Source: a virus. From it: DNA of 64,000 nucleotides. Positions 7,203 to 16,536 of the stretch are shown piece after piece. A model generated the notes under the pieces. The model was given only the letters and a program-made list of their open reading frames with translations, was not told the DNA's origin and searched no databases. The stretch spans positions 1-64,000 of the IMG/VR virus record IMGVR_UViG_3300042452_000781, one strand, 5' to 3'. Position 1 is the stretch's first letter. The number at the start of each line of letters is the position of its first letter. The position numbers were made by a program, and so were the translations under genes.

Positions 7203-9368
7203 TCAGGCTCGGCCAATCACTTCATCAAAGCTTACTCCATTGCGGGTTGCAACAAAAGTAAGAGTGACATAATTGATTGATTTAACCGGTTTCAGGTAAA
7301 TATCAGCTCTGAACTCGTTATTATCAATTACTGCATCGGTATTGTTACTGGTATCACAGATAACCCGGAAATCATAAACACCACCTTTAGCCTGAATGTC
7401 TCTTAAGTATGGTTCAACAATATTGATAAAGTTTGAGCGGGTTTGTTCAGTATTGTTTTCAAATAGAGTTGCATTGGCTGTAGAACCAAGAGCCTGTTCA
7501 ACCGTAAGAAAGAGTCTGCGAACGTTAATTCTATCAAAAGCAGAGGCATAACCAAGAGCGGTTTTGTCGCCCCATAATGTAGGCCCAAAACCTGGAAGAT
7601 TTACAATGGCATTCACACGGGCCGGATATAGACGATCTCTTTGGTTGTTATCGGGACTGTAAGCTAGATTGATTGCTCCATTGAGAACTCCACGTTGCTG
7701 ACCAGCGGGAGAGTTCCAGGGATATGCAATAATACTAGTACGAATCATTAGACCAGCAATATCTGGATTACAGGGAATATAACGATAGCGATTATTGAAA
7801 CGGTCAAAGACATACTTATAACCAGAATCAAACACCGCAAAAGAAGAGCTTGAAAGTGAGGTGAAGAATTCAATGACATTATTGGTCTGAGCTTCAGTGT
7901 CAGTTAAACCAACAACATCAGTTCTATGTGGAGAAATTGTTGCAATACAATCTTTTCTTTGATTTGCAAGAGAAATGAGTTGATTAGCCTTGGCCTGCGA
8001 GTCAACTTTATTAATATAGCCAGGACCCATAATTAGATAATCCAGGGGGTACTTGTCTCTATTAGAGAAAAGTTGATAACCTGAAATAATTTCAGCTAGA
8101 GTTGGCAACATGCCACCATTAATTCCATAATCTTTACCACCTAAAAGTGAAAAGACTGCATTACCAATAGAACTAAAAGTTTTACTCTGAGTGGATCCAT
8201 TCCACAATCCTTCCGCGACCGTCAGCTTTGTGAATCCGGTGCTAAAGCCAGTTGGATATACGGTTTCATTATTGCTATTATCGGACGGGTTATCGCCAAC
8301 ATAGACATAAGAAGAATTGGTTGCAATATAATCCTTCCAGAAGATACTTTGAGGAGCATTTACAGTTGAGCGGGCATCATTAGCCTTGGAAAGATTTAAA
8401 TGCTTCTCAAGTAAATTGCCTTGAATACCTGTAATGTTGCCAGTGTCGTCAACAACTACAACGTGAATTGCATCATTTCTACTATTTCTATCGAAAGAAT
8501 ATTGATTAGTAGACGGCTTAGCTGCAATAGACTTCCAGTAAATTGTGCTGTTAGTGAGAGGAATCACCTGCTCATTATACCAATCTTTGGCATCAGTAAC
8601 AGTGGCAGTTGTAACATTGGCACCACTATTGTTTATAATTCTGACAACGTTTGTGGCTAAAAATGAGCGTAGTTGAGAGCGTTCTGCATAGTTTACTTTG
8701 GTTTCAACGTTGGCCGAATCGACAACGGAAACAATTTTTACATCAACCGTACTATTTCCAATACCAGTAACAATTGACTTGAGGTAACCGTTGAAAAGGG
8801 TAGTGGAACCGATACCAGCAGATGGCTGATTTACTAGAGGTGTGGTAATACCAAATCCAGCAACAACTTGAGTGGCCGCAGCACCAACCGTAAGAATTTG
8901 ATCAGCCTTATCGTCAATAATTGCAACCTTTAGATTATTTGCCCATTCACCTGGAGTCTTAGCGGCAAAAATATAAGTCTTTACGTCATCGGTGTGGTTG
9001 AGACTATAATCTTGAAAGTTTTTGATTTTTAGATCAACCTGACCTACTGTTGAAACCCCGACATTATCCCGTCTAGCATTGGCATTGACTAGATTGCTAC
9101 CATTGCTCCTAACTACGTTTAAAGTTCCACCGTAAGAAAGAAAAGAAGATGCAGATAACCAATACTCATATTGTGCATCAGTATTTTGGGGTTTACCAAA
9201 AACGTTGATTAATTCTTGTTCGGTTCTGATATTTACGGCTTCCTCTACCGGGCCGATACTAAATGGACCGACGATTGCTCCAATATTGTCAACAATATTA
9301 TCTACCCGTCCAACTGTTTGATCAACCTCTCTAATGATAAAACCGGGAGATAGTTGCGGAGTCGCCAT
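7203..9368 (-). CDS. gp18: Contractile tail sheath protein gp18
   Basis: 721 residues beginning MATPQLSPGFIIREVDQTVG. The N-terminal SPGFxxxExD start is the sheath hallmark. Further signatures are GPFSIGPVEEAVNIRTEQEL, the central SLANQRKDCIATISPHRTD region, and the C-terminal VNAIVNLPGFGPTLWGDKT followed by NVRRLFLTVEQALGSTANAT, typical of T4-type sheath domain IV. It forms the contractile outer tail layer around gp19. A consensus TATAAATA late promoter lies about 30 bases upstream. Confidence 0.95.
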   Translation of the reverse strand: MATPQLSPGFIIREVDQTVGRVDNIVDNIGAIVGPFSIGPVEEAVNIRTEQELINVFGKPQNTDAQYEYWLSASSFLSYGGTLNVVRSNGSNLVNANARRDNVGVSTVGQVDLKIKNFQDYSLNHTDDVKTYIFAAKTPGEWANNLKVAIIDDKADQILTVGAAATQVVAGFGITTPLVNQPSAGIGSTTLFNGYLKSIVTGIGNSTVDVKIVSVVDSANVETKVNYAERSQLRSFLATNVVRIINNSGANVTTATVTDAKDWYNEQVIPLTNSTIYWKSIAAKPSTNQYSFDRNSRNDAIHVVVVDDTGNITGIQGNLLEKHLNLSKANDARSTVNAPQSIFWKDYIATNSSYVYVGDNPSDNSNNETVYPTGFSTGFTKLTVAEGLWNGSTQSKTFSSIGNAVFSLLGGKDYGINGGMLPTLAEIISGYQLFSNRDKYPLDYLIMGPGYINKVDSQAKANQLISLANQRKDCIATISPHRTDVVGLTDTEAQTNNVIEFFTSLSSSSFAVFDSGYKYVFDRFNNRYRYIPCNPDIAGLMIRTSIIAYPWNSPAGQQRGVLNGAINLAYSPDNNQRDRLYPARVNAIVNLPGFGPTLWGDKTALGYASAFDRINVRRLFLTVEQALGSTANATLFENNTEQTRSNFINIVEPYLRDIQAKGGVYDFRVICDTSNNTDAVIDNNEFRADIYLKPVKSINYVTLTFVATRNGVSFDEVIGRA

Positions 9369-9397
9369 ATTTTATGCCTTTCATTAAGTCTTATTAG

Positions 9398-9405
9398 TAT
9401 TTATA
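9398..9405 (-). promoter_or_regulatory. Late promoter TATAAATA upstream of gp18
   Basis: An exact TATAAATA octamer on the minus strand 30 bases before the gp18 ATG. It matches the T4 late promoter consensus, which is recognised by the phage gp55-type sigma factor. Confidence 0.7.
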
Positions 9406-9427
9406 ATAATGGGCATTTAAGAGTGAA

Positions 9428-12103
9428 TTAATAGTTATATTCCCAAAAATAAGAAGCGGCATCATCATTATCGGCGGAAAACCATACATTCCCGTCTTGA
9501 TCAGTTGTTCCATCTTTTGCAAGAGAAAGGTATCTTTCGGTTATTTCGGGTAAAAGTTCAACAGTTGGTGCAAATCCGAAGGGTAGACCTTCATTTTCTT
9601 CCATTTCCTTTTCATGTTCTTCTCTTATATGCTTACGAATATCAGTCTCGGTCATTTCCTTGAAATATTCTTGAGTAATAATCCACGAGAATAGAACCAG
9701 GCAGGAAACTAGATCATCGTTTTTGCCTTCTTCTGCACTGAAGCTGTTATATCTGGAAACATACGTCGTAAGCTCTCCGTAAATATCAAAATCCCTAATA
9801 ATCAATTTATCTTCTTCGATAAACTGCTTAAGATTCATACAACCTTTACTTTTCGCTGGCTTTGACATCTTGATGCCGTATTTGACACCTTTACCCGAGA
9901 AATTTTGACCAGCAATTTGACCTCCCCTGCCCAAAGTTTTAGTTTGAATTACGTTCGGATAGCCATACTCATTATGTAAAATATCGGCAACATGTGCATC
10001 ATTATTAACTTCACAAAGAACATAGGCATCGTTATATGCTCTTGCAACTGGTTCAATAACGTCTGGAAATCTTAGAGCCGGAATGTTATTATTTCTATAC
10101 TTAGCAACAACTTTATATGGTATTTGTGTGGCATCAAAAACGACAAAGGCCGAATAGTCCAATTCAACACCTTGGGCAATATCTACCGTTATTACATAGA
10201 TTCTATCGGGTTGGGGTTCATCATATACATCTAATAATTCTTGACTTCTTATTGGCGTATCTATAACCATATTGGATAGTTTTACGCCACTAATAAGAGT
10301 ATCTGAAGAGCCCAGAAAGTCGCATTCAAATTCGGCGTCCCATTTAGTTTGACCAATGTTGGCGATAGTTTCTTCTTTAAAGTGTTGGTCTCTTCCTGGA
10401 ACATCTTGCCAATAAACCCGAGTTGGAATGTATTTATTTTTTTGCTTTATTGCATCATCCCAGAGCTTATAGAATTGATTTAGGCCATTAGGCGTACTGA
10501 CAATGATAACCTTTGTGTCTTTACCTGAAGTAATAGTGGGATATACCGAACTCATAAAGTTATCTGCTACCTGTTGAGGCACGAAAGCGAATTCATCAAG
10601 AAAGATGATATTATAAGTTCCACCTCTAACCGATGACGCAGACGTGGAAGCTGCAATAATTTTGGAACCATTTTCAAGTTCCATTGATCCTTTATTCCAA
10701 GATGAAACCCCTTGCTGTAGCCACCGTGGTAGGTTTTCATATCCCGTTTGTAGTCTATTGAGAATATCTCTAGCGGTACTTGCCTTGTTTGCAAGAACGG
10801 CAATATTTACATTATCATTGAAAATTGCATAATGTAAGAGAAATGCTACTGAAGTTGTAGAGTTGTGTGTTGGAATAAATGATTTTCCGCATAAAAATAA
10901 ATGGTCATCACTGTTAACTTGAATGCAAGCAACTGGCACACTAGATACCTTTTCAATAGAATGAATATAATGTCTTTTATCTTGCGGGCGAGTTTTTTTA
11001 GTTTTATTGATTACTTCTATTTTTCTGGGTAGATTGAAAATTATTTCCTCGGTTGTAAAAGAAACAGTATAATATTCAACACCTTTAATATCTTTACTTC
11101 TTATATTTGATTTAATGCCCATAGTGGAAAGGAGTTCCACAAATTGTATAATAATTTTGTAGCTTTTTTGATAAAATTCAAAGGCTCTACTGTCACGTTT
11201 CACAGAACCATCAGAATCCATTAATCCACGAAGAAGATTTAATCTATCTTCATGTGAAGATCTCAAATAATCTTGAGGAATATGTTTATTTTTTATTAAA
11301 TTGTATTCCTTTAGTTTGGGTTGTAGGTCTTTAATTCTAAAAATTATACAATTATTGATCTCTTTTTCCGTTTCTACTTCTAAATTCGTTTTATAAAAAT
11401 TGTAGTCATCTTTATGTGATACAATTCTACTGGTATGAGAATATCCATCTCCCAACCAAAGACCTAAAAGATATGGATCTATTTTTAAATCCTTTTTTGG
11501 TAAATTGATGGAATTTGCGCTTTCAATGTATAAAGAGCCTTGGACGCCTTTACCTCTTTTATTTTCGGTTCTTCTAGCATAAATTTCACTTATTTCTCCG
11601 GTTGTAATGACTTTTTTTCCGGCACTCCAATATGAACAATTTACTTCCCATAAATGGTCGGTTGAAGATATGATCTTTTCGCCAGTATCAAAGGTAATCT
11701 CATAACAATCGTGGTCATACATCGTTTCAGTTTTAGAAATAACAGAAACAATATTTCCAGATTGTGAAAAAACTTTGTCGCCAAGTTTAATTTCACCCAT
11801 TGTCGTCCAACCATTTACGGTTGGAATAGGTGTATCTAGAGAAAATGGCTTACCACTTTGGCGAGGGAGTAGGCATATATTAAAACGGTTATTCTGAAAG
11901 GACTGCATCATCCTCTCTTGAAAAGGAAACATTGCAAAAGGCTGTAACCCGTGGTCAAGGGTTACAATTTTCATATAATTCTTTGCAAAATAAACCGGAT
12001 CAACACTACATTTTGCCAGTTCTAGATATTGCTCTTCTGTTAAGTTAACTTTGGTATATTCTTTTTTTAAAAGGGGATTACCAAGATAATGTTCTTCAGC
12101 CAT
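9428..12103 (-). CDS. gp17: Terminase large subunit gp17, interrupted by an intein
   Basis: 891 codons; residues 86-414 are an intein, leaving a 562-residue terminase. The ATPase part has Walker A LLPRQSGK joined to STTS after splicing, Walker B NIIFLDEFAF (D503, E504 in the precursor) and the coupling motif IVSTPNGLNQFYKLW. The C-terminal nuclease has the acidic residues in VITVDIAQGVELDYSAFVVF, VLCEVNNDA and KNDDLVSCLVLF. It is the motor that translocates and cuts concatemeric DNA while docked on gp20. The gene lies between the 515-aa structural gene and gp18. The unspliced protein has no intact P-loop, so ATPase activity should depend on splicing. Confidence 0.96.
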   Translation of the reverse strand: MAEEHYLGNPLLKKEYTKVNLTEEQYLELAKCSVDPVYFAKNYMKIVTLDHGLQPFAMFPFQERMMQSFQNNRFNICLLPRQSGKPFSLDTPIPTVNGWTTMGEIKLGDKVFSQSGNIVSVISKTETMYDHDCYEITFDTGEKIISSTDHLWEVNCSYWSAGKKVITTGEISEIYARRTENKRGKGVQGSLYIESANSINLPKKDLKIDPYLLGLWLGDGYSHTSRIVSHKDDYNFYKTNLEVETEKEINNCIIFRIKDLQPKLKEYNLIKNKHIPQDYLRSSHEDRLNLLRGLMDSDGSVKRDSRAFEFYQKSYKIIIQFVELLSTMGIKSNIRSKDIKGVEYYTVSFTTEEIIFNLPRKIEVINKTKKTRPQDKRHYIHSIEKVSSVPVACIQVNSDDHLFLCGKSFIPTHNSTTSVAFLLHYAIFNDNVNIAVLANKASTARDILNRLQTGYENLPRWLQQGVSSWNKGSMELENGSKIIAASTSASSVRGGTYNIIFLDEFAFVPQQVADNFMSSVYPTITSGKDTKVIIVSTPNGLNQFYKLWDDAIKQKNKYIPTRVYWQDVPGRDQHFKEETIANIGQTKWDAEFECDFLGSSDTLISGVKLSNMVIDTPIRSQELLDVYDEPQPDRIYVITVDIAQGVELDYSAFVVFDATQIPYKVVAKYRNNNIPALRFPDVIEPVARAYNDAYVLCEVNNDAHVADILHNEYGYPNVIQTKTLGRGGQIAGQNFSGKGVKYGIKMSKPAKSKGCMNLKQFIEEDKLIIRDFDIYGELTTYVSRYNSFSAEEGKNDDLVSCLVLFSWIITQEYFKEMTETDIRKHIREEHEKEMEENEGLPFGFAPTVELLPEITERYLSLAKDGTTDQDGNVWFSADNDDAASYFWEYNY
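10862..11848 (-). mobile_element. LAGLIDADG intein in the gp17 P-loop, class 3 features
   Basis: Residues 86-414 (329 aa). The element begins with Pro (PFSLDTPIPTVNGWTTMGEI), not Cys, Ser or Thr. Block B is STDHLWEV, with Trp152 two residues after His150; block F is VACIQVNSDDHLFL with Cys393; block G is SFIPTHN with Thr412 and terminal Asn414, followed by Ser+1. The Trp-Cys-Thr set is the hallmark of class 3 inteins, which use the block F Cys as first nucleophile. Two LAGLIDADG motifs (YLLGLWLGDG at 211-220 and LLRGLMDSDG at 290-299) mark a homing endonuclease domain. Insertion is between Lys and Ser of the Walker A GKS. Confidence 0.93.
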
Positions 12104-12124
12104 AATGTGTGGAATATTGCAGGC

Positions 12125-12132
12125 TATTTATC
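12125..12132 (-). promoter_or_regulatory. Late promoter-like GATAAATA upstream of gp17
   Basis: On the minus strand 22 bases before the gp17 ATG and overlapping the stop codon of the preceding gene. One mismatch to TATAAATA. Confidence 0.5.
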
Positions 12133-13654
12133 AACACTTCCAACGGCGTCTTGCTGCCAATCCACGCTCACCATCCCAACTTCTAGAACGACTGCAAAAG
12201 TTTTTGCGACGTTTCGCAGCTTTACTTCCCGGTTCAACATCTCCAGTCACTGGAGCCTTAAGATTTGATCCAGTTGCTCTATTATAACGGTCCCGTCCTT
12301 TTTGGGTTAATCCCCCGCCTCTTGAGATGGGAAGCTTTTCACCTCTACCTACAGATAGACTCGGCCCCTCTTCCCTTAAACTATTACGTTTTTTGTCAAA
12401 AAACTTATCTTGATTTCTTATCGTAACTAAGGTTTCGTGATCCCTCCAAGGACAAGGTTTATCTTTTGGCTCTTCTGTTTCTTCAGGTTTAGCCTTTTCT
12501 GGTGTGACCTTAGACATCTTAAATTTTTCAATTCTCTCTTTTCTCTTATTAGTCTCTTGATCTACTCGCCTTTTGTTTAGGTTATCTCTAATTCCATCTA
12601 ATAGCCCCTCGTCAAAAACATCAACGTCTTCACCGATGGTTTTATTGTTGAGTAGATAATTTTTTGAATGGCTATTTGGAACTTGAATTAATGGTTGTCC
12701 AACATTTTGACTACCTAATTTATAGTTTAATACCTTTGCATCTGGATAAACTTTAATGATAGCATCTGTAACTTCTCTACGATTAGGAACTCTAACTTGT
12801 GGAAAGAATAATTGTGAAGACATCATCTTTCCTCTCCAGGAAAAAAGAATCTGCATTACTTGGCCATTTTGAACCGGTAGCACGGCTTCTTTAACACAAT
12901 TTGGGACAGTTTTGCCACTCTTTTTCTTGGTCCCAATCATTTCGTAGCCATCCCAACATGGATCCTTTTTCATTTTCTTGGCTTCAGAAATGAAATCAAA
13001 CTGAGTATCACCCAAAAGATCTGCAACTATAGTGGATTCAGATTGGGTATTCTCCACTTTTTTTAGCCGGCTATAATAATCGGGCTTCTCCGCAAGATGT
13101 TGAAGAGCAATTCCTTCAGCTTCTTCTTTGTTGTTGGTATGTTCTTTCTCAATTTTAATCCCCATCTTTAATTGCTTCTGAATTTTTGCAACAGAAACAC
13201 CGTGTTTTTCGGCAATTTTTTCAACACTTCTTACGGGCTTTGATCCTGTTTCCTTTTCGCTAGGATCGTTCTCATCGCAAGCACAGTCTTCTTCGGACAG
13301 TGATTTTAATATTTTATCAACGACTGACTCCTTAGTAAATTTAGGTAGAAGTGGTGTATTTTTTGTCACTTTACTAATATTGGGAACAGAAGATAGCTTA
13401 CTTGTTGGAATATTTCTGACCGCCTTTGTACCTGGCTTGGGTTTGGAGTTTTTATGTTCTTCTGGATTAATTTTAAAGGAGGATTCCTCTATGGGTCCAC
13501 CTGTATTCATATATTGAGCGGCATCGGTTGTATAATCTGCTGCTCTGGTAATTTTGGATTGAATCCAGGCGGGAATTTGTTGATCTTTGGACTTAATTTT
13601 GGATTTTAATAGTCTAATATTTTTCTCAATCGTTTCTAATTCAACATTAGACAT
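12131..13654 (-). CDS. Mosaic structural protein between gp16 and gp17, with an internal prohead-protease-type site
   Basis: The ORF opens at 13678, but the ATG at 13654 (MSNVELETIEKNIRLLKSKI) has AAGGAT just upstream and is preferred; the upstream ATG has no visible ribosome site. Counting from 13678, modules are: charged N-terminus; a DUF5661-like segment near 151-210 (EKHGVSVAKIQKQLKMGIKI, EHT and PDYYSRL); FDFISEA at 228-233 followed by KKDPCWDGYEMIGTKKKSG; a beta domain near 270-350; and a basic C-terminus (GGLTQKGRDRYNRATGSNLK, GSKAAKRRKNFCSR) like DUF6321. I-S-E/A matches the T4 gp21 cleavage rule. Probably a head component; function unknown. Confidence 0.8.
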   Translation of the reverse strand: MSNVELETIEKNIRLLKSKIKSKDQQIPAWIQSKITRAADYTTDAAQYMNTGGPIEESSFKINPEEHKNSKPKPGTKAVRNIPTSKLSSVPNISKVTKNTPLLPKFTKESVVDKILKSLSEEDCACDENDPSEKETGSKPVRSVEKIAEKHGVSVAKIQKQLKMGIKIEKEHTNNKEEAEGIALQHLAEKPDYYSRLKKVENTQSESTIVADLLGDTQFDFISEAKKMKKDPCWDGYEMIGTKKKSGKTVPNCVKEAVLPVQNGQVMQILFSWRGKMMSSQLFFPQVRVPNRREVTDAIIKVYPDAKVLNYKLGSQNVGQPLIQVPNSHSKNYLLNNKTIGEDVDVFDEGLLDGIRDNLNKRRVDQETNKRKERIEKFKMSKVTPEKAKPEETEEPKDKPCPWRDHETLVTIRNQDKFFDKKRNSLREEGPSLSVGRGEKLPISRGGGLTQKGRDRYNRATGSNLKAPVTGDVEPGSKAAKRRKNFCSRSRSWDGERGLAARRRWKC

Positions 13655-13709
13655 ATATCCTTCTGTATCTTTCTTCATTTAATTTGAGTATTAGAGAACT
13701 TTTTAGTAT

Positions 13710-14138
13710 TTATGTTTCTTCGCTAAATTGTTTCTTTATTAGCTTTAATGCTTCTGCAGTAGTTCCGGTAAATACTACATTATTTGTAGTAACACTTGAT
13801 GGGCCTTTGGGTCTAGTGTCTTCAATATCCTTCATTTTTTGTTGTAGATTGATCAATTTGTCAGCAGCATCTGAAACACTCTTAATAAGATGGCCAACAA
13901 CCTCATAGCCCCTGGCGGTATCAAGTTCTTGAGCTAGTTCTAGCGCATTTTGAATAGCCTCTTGACCCTTTTCTATAATAGTGTAATAATTTTCTCTAGA
14001 ATACTTATAATCAGTTTCAACATCATTAACTATTGGCTTTGCAACGGGCTCAGCTTTGACGATCTCTACATCAACATCAACGGTATTTGCTATATTGAAG
14101 GTATCATTCAATTTGGTAAATTTTTGTGTTCTAGTCAT
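13710..14138 (-). CDS. gp16: Terminase small subunit gp16
   Basis: 142 residues starting MTRTQKFTKLNDTFNIANTV, with AGGAG ahead of the ATG. The core YTIIEKGQEAIQNALELAQE followed by ARGYEVVGHLIKSVSDAADK and INLQQKMKDIED is the helical coiled-coil region of T4-type gp16. It recognises DNA and regulates the gp17 motor. Position between gp15 and the gp17 region is canonical. Size is near T4 gp16 (164 aa). Confidence 0.9.
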   Translation of the reverse strand: MTRTQKFTKLNDTFNIANTVDVDVEIVKAEPVAKPIVNDVETDYKYSRENYYTIIEKGQEAIQNALELAQELDTARGYEVVGHLIKSVSDAADKLINLQQKMKDIEDTRPKGPSSVTTNNVVFTGTTAEALKLIKKQFSEET

Positions 14139-14150
14139 TGTTTATGCTCC

Positions 14151-15155
14151 TCAAATATTATTAAATGTAAATCCAAAACTATCATCATAAGGTATTAGAG
14201 AATTGTCTTCTATAGTAATTCTTTTAACCTCAGAACCATTTGGGTGAACCTTTATTTTAGTTTTATCTTGACCACGCTTAACTCTTATTTTATTATTATC
14301 TTTACTTTCAACCAGTAATTCTTCATCACCAATGTCAATATAGGAATTTACAACTATATTACTGGAATTTGCAACCTCAATAACCGTATCGGTTGCGGAA
14401 ACTTCTTTTGTTAGGGTTGTTTCAACGATACCTGTATAATTTTGAATTGCTCTGGGGGTACTCTCTAAAACTGCATCCCGTGTTGGTGCTGTAGATAATT
14501 CACCGGCAACAAGACCAATAGAAACTTTCTTGATAATTTGAGAGTCTAATGATTTAGATGAAACTGGACCAAAAATATAAGTTTTTACTGTAAACTTTAA
14601 AGTATAAATGAGGGCTCGTCTTTCTCTAAAATCTCCCTCATATGTGTCGGAGGTTGAGATATTATCTAAAACAATATCTAAGTCCCTTTTCTCTGCTATT
14701 GAATCTAGTAGTGTAACACTAACCTTTAAGTTTGGTTGAAAATAAGGTAGAATCTGCTCAACAATTTGGAGCATATCATCACTATGTTGTGTCATTATGC
14801 TCAGCTCAAAGTTAATATTATATGGAGCTGGCATAAATGTCATTCTCATTGCATTGTTGTTAATGTCCTTAGCACAAAAGGAAGTGGTTGTGGTTACTTT
14901 CCTAGTGGGATCATAACTTATACCAATCATTTCATATGACATCCTGGGTAGTGTAATTTGAATAGGCTTATTGAGATCTGGTACTTCTCTTAATCTGGCT
15001 AGAAACTTTTGAGTTGGTCCATATGCAATTGGAACCTTTCCTTTGAAGAAAATTCTACCTTCCTTATTTTTTTGCTGTATCTGAATATTATTAAAGAGTG
15101 ATCCGAAAATTATAACAGCTTTACGGATGGATTCGTTGTAGAAATATTCAAACAT
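14151..15155 (-). CDS. gp15: Tail sheath stabiliser / tail completion protein gp15
   Basis: 334 residues starting MFEYFYNESIRKAVIIFGSL; the phrases GSLFNNIQIQQKN and VPIAYGPTQKFLARL plus MSYEMIGISYDPTRK identify T4-type gp15. It caps the tail tube and sheath and joins the tail to the neck. The ATG overlaps the gp14 stop (TAATG). The C-terminal 100 residues (from about 230) extend beyond T4 length and carry the module VIEVANSSNIVVNSYIDIGD, a beta unit that also recurs in other structural proteins of this phage. Confidence 0.93.
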   Translation of the reverse strand: MFEYFYNESIRKAVIIFGSLFNNIQIQQKNKEGRIFFKGKVPIAYGPTQKFLARLREVPDLNKPIQITLPRMSYEMIGISYDPTRKVTTTTSFCAKDINNNAMRMTFMPAPYNINFELSIMTQHSDDMLQIVEQILPYFQPNLKVSVTLLDSIAEKRDLDIVLDNISTSDTYEGDFRERRALIYTLKFTVKTYIFGPVSSKSLDSQIIKKVSIGLVAGELSTAPTRDAVLESTPRAIQNYTGIVETTLTKEVSATDTVIEVANSSNIVVNSYIDIGDEELLVESKDNNKIRVKRGQDKTKIKVHPNGSEVKRITIEDNSLIPYDDSFGFTFNNI

Positions 15156-16534
15156 TAGAATTCACCGAATGGATTTTTAATTGTATAATCAATTATATTC
15201 TTAGATTCTTCTTCAATATTTATGTTATCTGCATATGTATCCTCAATATTATCGCCATAACTTGGGATCTCAATTTTATAAGTGGCACCACTTTCTTGGC
15301 CAATTATCGTCTCGCCCTGGCCAAAAGTTCCAGTTGGATTAGATAATTGTAGAATACCTGAAGGCATATCCCAACTCTTGACTCTTGCAGTTATACTAGA
15401 TGCACTACCAGCAACAACTTCGTTGTATATGTAAGTTCCGTAACCAACAAATACTGGATCTGATATTGTAACTATAGGTGCAGTGGTATAACCTAGACCA
15501 GAATTTACTAACTGAATTGATTCAATGGAACCATTTTTAACTACCGCTCGTGCTACTGCTGGCTGTGAAGAAATTCCAACGAATGAAACTGTAACTATTC
15601 CAACATATCCACTTCCACCATCTGAAATATTAATAGAATTAAGAACACCATTACCCAATGATGCTAATGCCTCAACTCCAGAACCTCCACCCCCATTAAA
15701 TATCACAGAAGGTGGCGTAGTATATCCAAATCCCGAATTTGTTATATTAACTGCCTGGACTCTTAATTTATCTGGATCTGGGCCACATATGTCAACAATA
15801 CCTCCAATCATTTCGGCAACACCTGTTGCGGTTTGGCCATTAGCTGGGGCTGTACTAAATGTTACAGTTGGTGCAGTAGTAAATCCATATCCACGGTTTA
15901 ACATTGTCACAAATCTGACTCCACCATTTACTACATTTGCCGTTGCTATTGCGCTTGAACCCGATCCAACCATCACATAAGATTGAATAAATCCCTCATC
16001 CTCAACATTATCATCAATAATATCAATGCTCGTATCAATAACCTCATTTTGATAACGAAATAGCTCACAATTGAGGCTATATGTATATGTTTTTCCTAAC
16101 TGATAAAAAGGCTTTTCGTGTTCAACAAATTTAATCTCAAAGATTCTATCTCCCAATGGAAAATATATTAAATCTCCTTCTTTGGGTCGGGTTGACAACT
16201 CAACATTTGGAAGTCTTTTTATTAATGGTGCAATATAGGTCTCAAATCGTTCTCTGGAGATTGTAATAGTTAGGTCATTCATCGGCTGGATGCCGAATTT
16301 AGTCATTAATGTACCAGCACCCTCATAACCATCATAAGTTTCAACATATGCCTCTATAGGATAAGCATTATTAAATTCAGATTCAATAACCTCGCGAATC
16401 ACCCGCTTTTTAGTGAGGTAAAATCTCGGAAGATAGAAAACATCTACACCATAGATTTTAATGGACTCATTAATTAAATCCTGAAGAAATCCCTGTTCTA
16501 CCTTTGAATCGTTATGAAAAAATGGATTGAGCAT
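15155..16534 (-). CDS. gp14: Neck protein gp14 with inserted GxGY beta-repeats
   Basis: 459 residues against about 256 in T4. The N-terminus MLNPFFHNDSKVEQGFLQDL and IYGVDVFYLPRFYLTKKRVI are gp14 signatures, as are PKEGDLIYFPLGDRIFEIKF and the C-terminal NIIDYTIKNPFGEF. Inserted between them (about 190-390) are repeated beta units such as NRGYGFTTAPTVTFS, NSGFGYTTPPSVIF and NSGLGYTTAPIVTIS. gp14 forms the neck with gp13 that seals the DNA-filled head and attaches the tail. It overlaps gp15 and follows gp13 by two bases. Confidence 0.93.
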   Translation of the reverse strand: MLNPFFHNDSKVEQGFLQDLINESIKIYGVDVFYLPRFYLTKKRVIREVIESEFNNAYPIEAYVETYDGYEGAGTLMTKFGIQPMNDLTITISRERFETYIAPLIKRLPNVELSTRPKEGDLIYFPLGDRIFEIKFVEHEKPFYQLGKTYTYSLNCELFRYQNEVIDTSIDIIDDNVEDEGFIQSYVMVGSGSSAIATANVVNGGVRFVTMLNRGYGFTTAPTVTFSTAPANGQTATGVAEMIGGIVDICGPDPDKLRVQAVNITNSGFGYTTPPSVIFNGGGGSGVEALASLGNGVLNSINISDGGSGYVGIVTVSFVGISSQPAVARAVVKNGSIESIQLVNSGLGYTTAPIVTISDPVFVGYGTYIYNEVVAGSASSITARVKSWDMPSGILQLSNPTGTFGQGETIIGQESGATYKIEIPSYGDNIEDTYADNINIEEESKNIIDYTIKNPFGEF

Positions 16535-16536
16535 AA

